NCBI RefSeq assembly: GCF_019670105.1
Contig: NZ_AP023032.1
Coordinates: 809,501-873,500, forward strand
Length of the DNA stretch: 64,000 nucleotides
DNA from: Agarivorans albus
GTDB taxonomy: Bacteria; Pseudomonadota; Gammaproteobacteria; Enterobacterales; Celerinatantimonadaceae
Reading direction: 5' to 3'
Position 1 is the stretch's first letter; the number at the start of each line of letters is the position of its first letter. Positions 1 to 8,268 of this stretch are shown here, piece after piece. Under the pieces are notes generated by a model that saw only the letters and a list, made by a program, of their open reading frames with translations, was not told the origin of the DNA and searched no databases. Both the position numbers and the translations under genes were made by a program.

Positions 1-107
1 ATGGGTTCGCCAAAACTTAATATCTCGCTAAACATGACCTGTCCTATTTGATTGAATTAATAAGAAGGGTTAATCCCTTAATGATGTTGATGGTATGGGA
101 TGAATTT

Positions 108-125
108 ATTTTGGTCAACCAAAAT
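108..125. promoter_or_regulatory. Operator-like palindrome, agar-regulon motif, best copy
   Basis: ATTTTGGT-CA-ACCAAAAT is a perfect 8-bp inverted repeat with a 2-bp centre. It is the most symmetrical copy of a motif that recurs before other agar genes. TTGGT/ACCAA half-sites are typical of FadR-subfamily GntR regulators such as UxuR/ExuR; that assignment is from memory and no GntR gene is in the window. Confidence 0.6.
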
Positions 126-287
126 GGTTTTTAGAGCCTCAACACGGATAAATTAAATTCAATCTTAATGGGTGTATTTTAAGTTGTTGTTTTAATTGTA
201 TTTTATGTCTTTTTGTTGATTATTTTTATTGATCTTAAACAATATTGGACTGCTATTTACTGTATTATTGTTAGCCATTCTAGCTGC

Positions 288-365
288 ATTGGTTTACCAT
301 TTTGTGATTATAGTCACGGCTATCTAACCGCTTTGTCGGTATAAATGCCGTATTGGTTGAACAAT
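288..365. promoter_or_regulatory. Two further operator-like sites before the dehydrogenase operon
   Basis: ATTGGT-TT-ACCATT lies at 288-301 and ATTGGT-TG-AACAAT at 352-365. Each departs from ATTGGT-NN-ACCAAT at one position. The second ends 11 bases before the ATG at 377, so bound protein would block transcription or initiation directly. Spacing of about 64 bases between sites would allow cooperative binding, which is inference. Confidence 0.5.
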
Positions 366-376
366 TGGGTGAGTGA

Positions 377-1849
377 ATGGCAGCAAGTAATCAAATAAGC
401 CAGTGTAAAGATCGGTTTAATGAAGCAACAACATACGACAGGGAACAGTTAAGCACTAAGATTGTTCACATAGGTTTTGGCGCGTTTCATCGCGGCCACC
501 AAGCGGTGTACAACGACTTAACTAACCAAGCATCTGGCGAGTTATGGGGCATTTGTGAAATTAACATGTTTGGTAGCGAAGACTTAGTTGCCAACTTAGT
601 TGCTCAAGACTGTTTGTTTAGTGTTGTTGAAAAATCTAAAGACACCACGACTTCTCGCTTAGTTCGTACCGTTACCGAAGCTATTCATACGCCTGTAAGT
701 GGTATTGCAACGGCCATTGCTAAAATAGCCGAACCACAAGTAGCGATAGTGTCGCTAACCATTACCGAAAAAGGTTACTGCGTTGACCCACAATCGGGTG
801 AGCTTGATGAAGCAAACGCACTGATTAAACATGACTTAGCAAATCCGCAGCAACCGCAATCGGCCTTAGGTTTAATTACCGAAGCGCTGCGAATTCGTCG
901 TGACAATGGCTTAGCGCCAATTAGCGTATTGTCTTGTGACAACATTCCTGAAAATGGTCACCTAACCAAGAATGCTTTGTTGTCTTACGCTCGTAAGTTA
1001 GATAAAGAGCTGGCCAGCTGGATTGAGCAAAATGTTAGCTTCCCTAGCACTATGGTTGACCGAATTTGTCCAGCTATGACAGCCGAAGCCTTTGCCGCGA
1101 TTGAAGCTGAAGTTGGTTATGCCGACCCGTGTGGCGTGGTATGTGAAGATTTCCGTCAATGGGTAGTAGAAGACAACTTTGTAGCTGGTCGCCCAGATTG
1201 GGATTTAGCCGGTGCAATGTTTGTTGCTGATGTATTGCCTTACGAAGAAATGAAACTGCGCATGTTAAATGGTAGTCACTCGTTCTTAGCATATAACGGC
1301 GCGCTTGCAGGTTACGAGTACATATACCAATGCATGCAAGATCCAGCATTTAAAGCGGCAACACTAAAACTGATGACTCAGGAGCAAGCTAAGTCATTAA
1401 GCCCGAGCCTTAACGTTGATTTGCCGGAATACGCCGATCTATTGATAGCGCGTTTTAGTAACGCCAACGTAAAACACAAAACTGCACAGATCGCGATGGA
1501 CGGCTCTCAAAAGCTTCCACAACGCGCGGTTGATCCCTTATTACACCTACAAAACGCCGGCTTAAAAGTCACTTGTTTGCCAATTCTTATTGCAGGTTGG
1601 ATGCATTCAGTTATTCGCGCTGTAAAAGCGGGTGAGCAAATTGTTGACCCATTAGCCGACGAGTTTAAACAGATTGTAGAAAGCAACGGCGAAGCGCTAG
1701 ACCAAGCGAAAGCCTTGTTAGCTATTAACAAAATATTTGGAACGCTTGCTAAAGATAACGCCAAGTTTAGCCAACAGGTGGTATCAGCATTTGCCTCTAT
1801 CGAAGAATACGGCATTGAGTCAGTTGTAGACTCCATTGCAGCGAATTAG
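377..1849 (+). CDS. Mannitol dehydrogenase / fructuronate reductase family oxidoreductase
   Basis: A 490-residue NAD(P)-dependent polyol or sugar-acid dehydrogenase of the long-chain mannitol dehydrogenase family (MtlD, UxuB, UxaB, DalD). The N-terminal Rossmann segment carries IVHIGFGAFHRGHQ near residues 29-42, and the family signature LSCDNIPENGH lies around residue 195. Length is normal for the family. It is cytoplasmic, with no signal peptide. ATG 377 follows a GGTGAG ribosome site. It is the first of three dehydrogenase genes, 9 bases before the next, so they are probably co-transcribed. Relatives reduce fructuronate or tagaturonate; the substrate here cannot be read from sequence. Its place beside agarases suggests a galactose- or anhydrogalactose-derived keto-acid or polyol. 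Confidence 0.85.
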   Translation: MAASNQISQCKDRFNEATTYDREQLSTKIVHIGFGAFHRGHQAVYNDLTNQASGELWGICEINMFGSEDLVANLVAQDCLFSVVEKSKDTTTSRLVRTVTEAIHTPVSGIATAIAKIAEPQVAIVSLTITEKGYCVDPQSGELDEANALIKHDLANPQQPQSALGLITEALRIRRDNGLAPISVLSCDNIPENGHLTKNALLSYARKLDKELASWIEQNVSFPSTMVDRICPAMTAEAFAAIEAEVGYADPCGVVCEDFRQWVVEDNFVAGRPDWDLAGAMFVADVLPYEEMKLRMLNGSHSFLAYNGALAGYEYIYQCMQDPAFKAATLKLMTQEQAKSLSPSLNVDLPEYADLLIARFSNANVKHKTAQIAMDGSQKLPQRAVDPLLHLQNAGLKVTCLPILIAGWMHSVIRAVKAGEQIVDPLADEFKQIVESNGEALDQAKALLAINKIFGTLAKDNAKFSQQVVSAFASIEEYGIESVVDSIAAN

Positions 1850-1858
1850 GAAATATCA

Positions 1859-2875
1859 ATGAAAACATTAGTTTGTAACGAACCATTCTCAATTGAGTAT
1901 GTAGAGCGAGAGAAACCGTCTTATGCCGAAAACGAAGTACTACTGAAAGTTAAAGCAGTAGGTATTTGTGGCACCGACATTCATGCCTTTGCTGGTCGTC
2001 AGCCATTTTTTAGCTACCCGCGGGTACTTGGCCACGAAATTAGTGGTGTAGTTGAAGCCACTGGCAGTGCTTGTAGCACCGCTAAAGTGGGCGAGCGTTT
2101 CTCGGTTATTCCGTGTATTCCTTGTGGCGAATGTTCAGCTTGTGCAGAAGGTAAAACCAACTGCTGTGAGAATGTTTCTTTATATGGCGTACACCAAGAT
2201 GGCGGCTTTACAGAGTACCTAAGCGTACTTGAAAGCAACCTGGTTAAATTGCCAGAAACCGTTAGCGATAGCCAAGGTGCATTAATCGAATGTTTCGCTA
2301 TTAGTGCTCATGCGGTGCGTCGCGCCGAAGTTAAAGCTGGCCAACGAGTGCTGCAAGTTGGTGCTGGCCCAATCGGTTTAGCGGCAGCTGCTATTGCTAA
2401 AGCTAATGGCGCAGAAGTGGTAGTTGCAGACGTAAGTGATGAGCGCCGCGCACATGTAGAAAAAGCCTTGGGCATTAAAACCTTAAATCCTCTTGCGGAA
2501 AATTATGTGGATGACCTAAAAGCAGCCTTTGGCGGCAACTTGGCATGTACCTTATTAGACGCCACTGGGAACAAAGGCTCTATGAGCCGCAGTGTTGAGC
2601 TAATTCGCCATGGCGGCAAGATTGTATTCATCGGTTTATACATCGGTGACTTGGTGCTAGATGACCCAACATTCCACAAAAAAGAAACCACATTATTAAG
2701 CAGTCGCAACGCCACTCGTGAAGATTTTGAGCGCGTGATTGAGTTAATGAGCAAAGGCGAAATCGACGAGAACATCATGAAAAACCGTGATTATGACTTT
2801 GACACAGTTGGTCTTTCTTACCAACAAGATGTAGTGAACAACGCAACGCTTATTAAGGGCGTTATTAATTTTTAG
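1859..2875 (+). CDS. Zinc-dependent alcohol dehydrogenase, L-galactonate 5-dehydrogenase-like
   Basis: A 338-residue medium-chain zinc alcohol dehydrogenase. GICGTDIH and GHE near residues 36-62 supply catalytic zinc ligands. The four-cysteine structural zinc loop is CGECSACAEGKTNCC, around residues 90-105. The cofactor loop GAGPIGLAAAAIAKANG begins near residue 168. The overall pattern recalls E. coli LgoD (YjjN, L-galactonate oxidoreductase) and related sorbitol or threonine dehydrogenases. An AGG box sits 9 bases before ATG 1859. Paired with an UxaB/UxuB-like enzyme upstream, it could form the LgoD-like step of a hexonate route, though substrate assignment is inference. Middle gene of the dehydrogenase operon; 14 bases separate it from the next gene. 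Confidence 0.85.
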   Translation: MKTLVCNEPFSIEYVEREKPSYAENEVLLKVKAVGICGTDIHAFAGRQPFFSYPRVLGHEISGVVEATGSACSTAKVGERFSVIPCIPCGECSACAEGKTNCCENVSLYGVHQDGGFTEYLSVLESNLVKLPETVSDSQGALIECFAISAHAVRRAEVKAGQRVLQVGAGPIGLAAAAIAKANGAEVVVADVSDERRAHVEKALGIKTLNPLAENYVDDLKAAFGGNLACTLLDATGNKGSMSRSVELIRHGGKIVFIGLYIGDLVLDDPTFHKKETTLLSSRNATREDFERVIELMSKGEIDENIMKNRDYDFDTVGLSYQQDVVNNATLIKGVINF

Positions 2876-2889
2876 TCGCGCAGGTAAAT

Positions 2890-3897
2890 ATGACAACAGT
2901 ACACGTAAAGGAAGCCGAGTTAAAAGGACTTGCGCTTAACAAACTTATCGCCGCTGGCCTTGATGAAAACACGGCCAAGGAAGTAACCGAAGTATTAATA
3001 CATGCGGATGCTACCGGTGTTCATTCACACGGAGTTATGCGCGTAGAACATTACTGTGAGCGTTTAGCCAAGGGTGGCTTAAACGCTAAAGCAACATTTT
3101 CAGTAGAGCAAGTATCGCCTTCGGTAGCGGTATTAGACTCTGATGACGGCATGGGCCACTCGGCGCTTATTGCTGCCACCAAACACGGCATAAACCTAGC
3201 TTCTGATACCGGCTTAGGTTTTGTAAGTGTCAAGAATACCTCGCATTGTGGGGCGCTTTCATACTTCATGGAGCAAGCCACAAATGCGGGTATGATTGCC
3301 ATTGGTATGACTCAAACCGATACCTGTGTAGCACCCCATGGTGGCGCAGCTAAGTTTTTGGGAACCAACCCAATTGCCTTTGGTTTTCCGGTTGAAGGCT
3401 CAACGCCAATGATTATCGACATGGCTACAAGTGCAACCGCATACGGCAAGTTACTGCACGCCAAAGAAACCGGTAAGTCTATTGGCAAAGGTTTAGCTAT
3501 TGATGCAGAGGGTAACGAAACCACCGATCCGCATAAAGTGGCGAACTTACTGCCATTTGGTGGGCATAAAGGTTCAGGCATTGCGCTGGCGATTGACGCG
3601 CTAACGGGCATTTTGATGGGCGCTAATTTCGGTAACCACATTGTGAAAATGTATGGTGACTACGAAAAAATGCGTAAGTTGGCGAGCTTAGTGATAGTGA
3701 TTGATCCTAAGAAACTCGGTAACCCTATGTTTGCAGTGATGATGGCTGCAATGGTGAAAGAACTGCACGAAGTTCCACCGGTTCCGGGTGTTGATAAAGT
3801 GCTTGCGCCAAATGACCTTCAAGTGGCTTATCGTGCCGAGTGCGACCTTAATGGCATTCCTGTTGCGCAAGGTGTTTACGACTACCTAGTGAGCTAA
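2890..3897 (+). CDS. Ldh2-family (malate/L-lactate/ureidoglycolate) dehydrogenase
   Basis: A 335-residue NAD(P)-dependent oxidoreductase of the type-2 malate/L-lactate dehydrogenase family, which includes AllD (ureidoglycolate) and YiaK (2,3-diketo-L-gulonate reductase). The signature HADATGVHSHGVMR lies near residues 38-51. The family motifs APHGG, FLGTNPIAFGFP and DMATS follow in order, and FGGHKGSGIAL lies near residue 222. Length is only slightly under the family norm. It closes the three-dehydrogenase operon, and a hairpin terminator follows at 3946. A role in reducing a 2-keto sugar acid (YiaK-like) fits the neighbouring genes, but the substrate is not determined by sequence. Confidence 0.85.
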   Translation: MTTVHVKEAELKGLALNKLIAAGLDENTAKEVTEVLIHADATGVHSHGVMRVEHYCERLAKGGLNAKATFSVEQVSPSVAVLDSDDGMGHSALIAATKHGINLASDTGLGFVSVKNTSHCGALSYFMEQATNAGMIAIGMTQTDTCVAPHGGAAKFLGTNPIAFGFPVEGSTPMIIDMATSATAYGKLLHAKETGKSIGKGLAIDAEGNETTDPHKVANLLPFGGHKGSGIALAIDALTGILMGANFGNHIVKMYGDYEKMRKLASLVIVIDPKKLGNPMFAVMMAAMVKELHEVPPVPGVDKVLAPNDLQVAYRAECDLNGIPVAQGVYDYLVS

Positions 3898-3945
3898 GTG
3901 TTTTAAAAAAGGTAGCAATATGGTGTCGCTCTGTGTTGCTACTAG

Positions 3946-3996
3946 CCTAGGTGCTCTCCTGCAATGGTTCCGCGGGCACCTAGGTTTCTCCTCTTT
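3946..3996 (+). terminator. Terminator after the dehydrogenase operon
   Basis: CCTAGGTGC at 3946-3954 pairs with GCACCTAGG at 3976-3984 and is followed by a pyrimidine-rich run ending in TTTTT. A second short inverted repeat (GTAGCAA/TTGCTAC) lies just before it. The rest of 3898-4209 holds the promoter and operators of the next gene. Confidence 0.7.
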
Positions 3997-4137
3997 TTAT
4001 CTGTGACTAGCCCTTAGTTACGGTGCCTTTCTTATTGGTATTACTTATTGTTTTTAATGACTTTTTTATTGGTATTGAGTTTTCCAAATATCGCTTTGGC
4101 TCACATTAGAACTTGAATTGGTGTGCTAATTTTGTAA

Positions 4138-4193
4138 TCTGGTTATCCAATATTGCTTAGTGGTTGTCCAAATATTGGTTTTGGTTATCCTTT
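4138..4193. promoter_or_regulatory. Cluster of three operator-like sites before the first GH50 gene
   Basis: TCTGGT-TA-TCCAAT (4138-4151), AGTGGT-TG-TCCAAA (4159-4172) and TTTGGT-TA-TCCTTT (4180-4193) are spaced 21 bases apart start to start, two helical turns. All are imperfect copies of ATTGGT-NN-ACCAAT. The last ends just before the ribosome site of the GTG at 4210. The phasing suggests cooperative binding on one DNA face (inference). Confidence 0.5.
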
Positions 4194-4209
4194 TAAGGGA
4201 GGAAATATT

Positions 4210-7143
4210 GTGTTGTTTAAAAAGAGCAACTTAGCAATCCTAGTATCAGTTGTATTAGCTGGGGTATCTACATCAAACGTCATTGCAGATGACACTAAGC
4301 AGTCTAGTGAAAATGCAGCCACTTCGGGTGATATGACCAGCGCGGCAACGCCGCTTGATTTCACCGAGCCAGCAGTATTAGAAAAAATTACCAATAGTCA
4401 TAGTCAGTTCTCGGTGCTTAAGAAAACCGCAGAGCAAAGTAAAGATGGCTTAAAGATGAATTTTGATGCGATCTCTGAAGCCGAGGCGCAATCTAAATGG
4501 CCAAACGTAAAAATCCACTCTAAGGCAGGCCCTTGGGATTGGAATACCAAAGGCGGCTTAAAAGTAGCCCTAGAAAATCCAGGCAGTGAAGACGTTCGCA
4601 TCGAAATGAAAGTGAGCGATAACATTGGCATTATGGGATCGGCCGACAACCAAGTTGATTTACCAATTATTTTGCCAGCGGGCAAAACTACCACCGTAGA
4701 CTTTTTGTTTAACGGTACGCAAATGAATATCGACGGCTACCGCGGTGGTGCTAAGTTAAACCTAAAAAGCATTGCCGAAATCCAATTCTATTCAGTGGGG
4801 CCTATCGCTGCGCAAGAAGTGGTAATTCGTGACATTAACTTTATTGAACGTACCGGCGATTTTGTGAAATCGGAAGCGCGTGAAGCGGAAGTTATTGCTG
4901 CACCTATTCCAACTCTTTTAGCGTTGTCTGATTTTGATGATGGCTCAAAAGGCATTGTTAGCAAGACTCATGGCACAACCATCACCTCAGTGAAGCGTGA
5001 TGAGGGTAAAGGCCTTAAAATTGATTACTCCGCAGACGCGTCTTACCCCAGCGTAACTTTTAGTGCAGATAAACCTTGGAACTGGTCTGAACATGGTGAC
5101 TTTACCTTAGCCCTTGATATTGAAAATATTGGTGATGCCGGCGCACAACTATTTATTCGCGTAGACGATGACGTAAATGAGAAGCAAGGGGGTAGCGCAA
5201 ATGGTGTTATCCATAGTCGTACTGGTTATGTTCAGTTGCCAGCAGGCGAAGCGGGTACTTACTACTTCACATTAGAAGAGCTAGCGAAAACGCTTGATTC
5301 TGGAATGCGAGGCGAGCCACCGAAGAAGTCTTATCAAGCGCAAGCAATCAACTTTGGTTGGGGTGAGCAGAAGCTAGATCTAAGCAATATTGTTAGCTTC
5401 CAACTCTATATGCAAGATCTGCAAAAAGACCTGAGTTTAGTTATCGATAACATTCGTTTAGTGCCTAATTTGAGTGCCGATACCAGCCGCTATGAAGGTT
5501 TGCTGGATGAGTTTGGTCAGTTTACCAATGAAGACTGGGCAGAAAAAATTCACTCAGCTGAAGAGCTACAGGCGCATGCAAAAGCTGATGTTAAGTTGAT
5601 TGATTCGGCCAAACCTATGGACGACCGTACGCCATATGGTGGTTGGAAAAATGGACCTAAACTAGAAGCGACGGGTTACTTTAGAACTGAGAAAGTAGAT
5701 GGGAAATGGTCTTTAGTTGACCCAAGCGGTTACCTGTATTTTGCCACAGGTTTAGACAACATTCGCATGGATGATACCTACACCACCACCGGCGTTGGCT
5801 TTACCGATTTGGTGTTGTCGGAAGATCTTAGCTTGCGTCCTAGCCAGATTTCTCAAGACAGCTATGTAGATAATCAAGATGCTCGTTCAGTGGCTTCGCA
5901 GTTACGTAACAGCATGTTTACTTGGTTACCTAGCTATCAAGATGCCTTGGCGCAAAACTATCAATATTCCACCATGATTCACACCGGCCCGCTTGAGCAT
6001 GGCGAGGTTTATAGCTTTTACAGTGCTAACTTGCAGCGTAAATATGCGCCCGATTCTCGCGATGAAGCGATTGCGGTATGGCGTGACGTAACGCTGGCTC
6101 GTATGTTGGATTGGGGTTTTACCTCGTTAGGTAACTGGGCCGATCCAAGTTTTTACGGTAATCAAAAAGTTGCGTACGTAGCAAACGGTTGGATTGTGGG
6201 CGACCACCAACGCATTAATACCGGTAACGATTACTGGGGCCCAATGCACGACCCATACGACCCAGAGTTTGTTGAGTCTGTGAAAACAATGGCTAAGCAA
6301 GTTGCCGCAGAAGTAGAGCAAGACCCTTGGTGTATAGGCACCTTTGTGGATAACGAAATGAGCTGGGGTAACACCGAGTTTGACGCTAACCACTATGCCT
6401 TAGCGATTGCTGCTTTGCGTGCTGACGCTAAAGATAGCTTTGCTAAAGCTGCATTTGTTGGCTTGTTAGAAGCGAAATATGCGCAAGATATCCAGGCGCT
6501 GAACAAGGCATGGGGAAGCGAACTTAAATCATGGGATGAACTGGCTAAAGGCTATGTGCATCAAGGTGATTTGAACGACGCACTTAAGGCCGATTACAGT
6601 ATGTTCTTGGCTGACCACTCTGATCGTTACTTTGCGATTGTACAGCAACAGATGAAGCAGGTATTACCTAACCACCTTTACCTAGGTGCGCGTTTTACCG
6701 AGTGGGGGATCACTCCTGAAGCTGCAAATAGTGCTGCCCAATATGTAGATGTAATGAGTTACAACCTCTACGGCAACGACATGTCGAAGGGCGATTGGAG
6801 CCACCTTGCTGAGTTGGATATGCCAAGCATTATTGGTGAGTTCCACTTTGGTGCTACCGACAGCGGGATGTTCCACCCTGGTCTAGTGGCTGCCGATACC
6901 CAGCAAGGGCGTGCCGAGAAGTATGCCCACTATATGGATAGTGTTATTGCTAATCCTTACTTTGTTGGTGCGCATTGGTTCCAGTACCTAGATTCGCCAA
7001 CTACTGGTCGAGCTTGGGACGGAGAAAACTACAACAATGGTTTTGTCACTGTAGCTGACTCGCCCTATGAAAAACTGGTAGCAGGAGCTGCAGAAGTTAA
7101 CCGTAAGCTGTATCCACAGCGTTACCCAGAGCTGGTGAAGTAG
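4210..7143 (+). CDS. GH50 beta-agarase, signal-peptide form
   Basis: A 977-residue family GH50 beta-agarase cleaving beta-1,4 links of agar, probably mostly in exo fashion to neoagarobiose. The start is GTG 4210, seven bases after GGAGG; an upstream TTG frame lacks a ribosome site and would bury the signal peptide. An N-terminal signal peptide ends near NVIA|DD. Two carbohydrate-binding-like beta-sandwich repeats precede the catalytic barrel, which begins around the GYFRTEKVDGKWSLVDP motif near residue 490. Catalytic glutamates by family motif are E716 in VDNEMSWGN and E877 in IIGEFHFG. The C-terminal motif AHWFQY is intact. No lipobox or C-terminal anchor is seen, so the enzyme should be periplasmic or secreted. 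It is closely similar throughout to the GH50 protein at 15152. Confidence 0.93.
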   Translation: MLFKKSNLAILVSVVLAGVSTSNVIADDTKQSSENAATSGDMTSAATPLDFTEPAVLEKITNSHSQFSVLKKTAEQSKDGLKMNFDAISEAEAQSKWPNVKIHSKAGPWDWNTKGGLKVALENPGSEDVRIEMKVSDNIGIMGSADNQVDLPIILPAGKTTTVDFLFNGTQMNIDGYRGGAKLNLKSIAEIQFYSVGPIAAQEVVIRDINFIERTGDFVKSEAREAEVIAAPIPTLLALSDFDDGSKGIVSKTHGTTITSVKRDEGKGLKIDYSADASYPSVTFSADKPWNWSEHGDFTLALDIENIGDAGAQLFIRVDDDVNEKQGGSANGVIHSRTGYVQLPAGEAGTYYFTLEELAKTLDSGMRGEPPKKSYQAQAINFGWGEQKLDLSNIVSFQLYMQDLQKDLSLVIDNIRLVPNLSADTSRYEGLLDEFGQFTNEDWAEKIHSAEELQAHAKADVKLIDSAKPMDDRTPYGGWKNGPKLEATGYFRTEKVDGKWSLVDPSGYLYFATGLDNIRMDDTYTTTGVGFTDLVLSEDLSLRPSQISQDSYVDNQDARSVASQLRNSMFTWLPSYQDALAQNYQYSTMIHTGPLEHGEVYSFYSANLQRKYAPDSRDEAIAVWRDVTLARMLDWGFTSLGNWADPSFYGNQKVAYVANGWIVGDHQRINTGNDYWGPMHDPYDPEFVESVKTMAKQVAAEVEQDPWCIGTFVDNEMSWGNTEFDANHYALAIAALRADAKDSFAKAAFVGLLEAKYAQDIQALNKAWGSELKSWDELAKGYVHQGDLNDALKADYSMFLADHSDRYFAIVQQQMKQVLPNHLYLGARFTEWGITPEAANSAAQYVDVMSYNLYGNDMSKGDWSHLAELDMPSIIGEFHFGATDSGMFHPGLVAADTQQGRAEKYAHYMDSVIANPYFVGAHWFQYLDSPTTGRAWDGENYNNGFVTVADSPYEKLVAGAAEVNRKLYPQRYPELVK

Positions 7144-7158
7144 GCTCTGTTTGTAGCC

Positions 7159-7190
7159 AAAAGACGAGCCTAGCTCGTCTTTTGTTTTAT
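7159..7190 (+). terminator. Terminator after the first GH50 gene
   Basis: AAAAGACGAGC (7159-7169) and GCTCGTCTTTT (7173-7183) form a perfect 11-bp stem with a three-base loop, followed by GTTTTAT. The A-rich left arm would let it work in both directions. Confidence 0.85.
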
Positions 7191-7238
7191 CTAAATCACT
7201 ATAAAAATCATTACACTAAACGCGTAGTAAGGAAACAT

Positions 7239-8216
7239 ATGCCCACTATCATAGACGTAGCAAAAAAAGCTGGCGTGTCTGTTGCCACAGTATCGCGAAT
7301 AATTAATCAAACTACCTTTGTTAGCGAAGCCAAGGTGGAAAAAGTAAATCAGGCGATAAAAGCACTAAATTTTATTCCAAATTATCATGCGCAAAATCTC
7401 ACCAACAACCCCAAAATTGGTCCAGCGATGATTGTGCAGTCGATACAAGATCCGCTTACCGCAACCTTGCTAAAGGCTTTGTCGGCAGAAGCGTCCAGTA
7501 ACTCAATGCCGCTACACTTGGTTTCTGGTGCGCATTCAGAAGCACAAGAAATTGAGATGTTAGAAAACTACTTAAGCCTTGGCGTGCAGTCGTTATATTT
7601 TGAAAGTGTCTATATGGAAGAAGCGAGACTGGGCGAGTTTATGCGTTTACATCCCGGTTTATTGGTGGCTAAACGTCACTTACCAAGCTATGCCAAACAG
7701 TGTTTGCACCTAGACATTGTTACCAGCCTTTGGCTGGCAGTAAAGCTGTTGGTAGAGCACGGTCACAAGCATATTACGGTAATGTGCGAAGCGCAGCAGT
7801 ACTGCGCTATTGAGCAAGGCTTAAGCCATATCGATAGCCCATTTAAGCAAGCTAATATTGCCCTTAGTCGCTTATCCCATGATCCCAACGACTGCTTAAG
7901 TAGTGATGCCTTATCATCGCCTGCTTCGGCTTTTGTTTGTTTGTCTGCTCGTTTAAGTTGGCCGGTATGGCAACAGCTAAAAGAGCAGTTGGGCTGCACT
8001 AATCCTTTTGAATTTATTGGCTCATCCAATAATGCAGCAGACAGCAAAGCCAGCTATAGCACTCTCTATTACCCAGTGCAGGCAATGGCGCAGCAAGCCT
8101 TAAGCTTCTTAAGTAGCGAACAGCAGGCTATTCCGAAAGTGTTTATGGCACAGCTTCAAGAGCGTTACTCCGACCAAGAATTGGGTTATTTAAGTGATTT
8201 AGGAGCAACCGCTTAA
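7239..8216 (+). CDS. LacI-family transcriptional regulator of the agar locus
   Basis: A 325-residue LacI/GalR-type regulator. The helix-turn-helix TIIDVAKKAGVSVATVSRIIN occupies residues 3-23, and the hinge and periplasmic-binding-like sensor domain follow. ATG 7239 is chosen because TAAGGA precedes it and LacI proteins begin just before this helix; an upstream frame to 7182 has no such signal. The sensor part is somewhat degenerate and slightly short, typical of clade-specific sugar regulators. It lies between agarase and beta-galactosidase genes, so neoagaro-oligosaccharides or galactose are plausible effectors (inference). LacI proteins usually bind palindromes with a central CG. The repeated TTGGT/ACCAA motif here lacks that centre, so which protein uses it is open. 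Confidence 0.85.
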   Translation: MPTIIDVAKKAGVSVATVSRIINQTTFVSEAKVEKVNQAIKALNFIPNYHAQNLTNNPKIGPAMIVQSIQDPLTATLLKALSAEASSNSMPLHLVSGAHSEAQEIEMLENYLSLGVQSLYFESVYMEEARLGEFMRLHPGLLVAKRHLPSYAKQCLHLDIVTSLWLAVKLLVEHGHKHITVMCEAQQYCAIEQGLSHIDSPFKQANIALSRLSHDPNDCLSSDALSSPASAFVCLSARLSWPVWQQLKEQLGCTNPFEFIGSSNNAADSKASYSTLYYPVQAMAQQALSFLSSEQQAIPKVFMAQLQERYSDQELGYLSDLGATA

Positions 8217-8218
8217 TG

Positions 8219-8258
8219 CTAGAACAGCAAGCTAGTTAGGCTAGCTTGCCGTTCTTTA
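8219..8258. terminator. Bidirectional terminator between LacI and GH2 genes
   Basis: AGAACAGCAAGCTAG pairs imperfectly with CTAGCTTGCCGTTCT and is followed by TTT. It sits between the convergent LacI gene and beta-galactosidase gene and can serve both. Confidence 0.65.
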
Positions 8259-8268
8259 TCGCCTAGAC

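Larger units (their letters stand above)
1..376. other. Gene-free leader upstream of the dehydrogenase operon
   Basis: No convincing coding region is seen here. The stretch holds a small inverted repeat (AAGGG-TTAAT-CCCTT at 65-79) and three palindromic operator-like sites, described separately. The left edge of the window cuts whatever lies upstream, so the 108-125 site may serve this operon or a divergent gene off the edge. Confidence 0.6.

Noticed and set aside
4153-4209. Upstream extension of the first GH50 gene from TTG 4153
   Set aside because: There is no ribosome site, it would cross three operator-like sites, and it would place 19 residues in front of a good signal peptide. GTG 4210 after GGAGG explains the gene.
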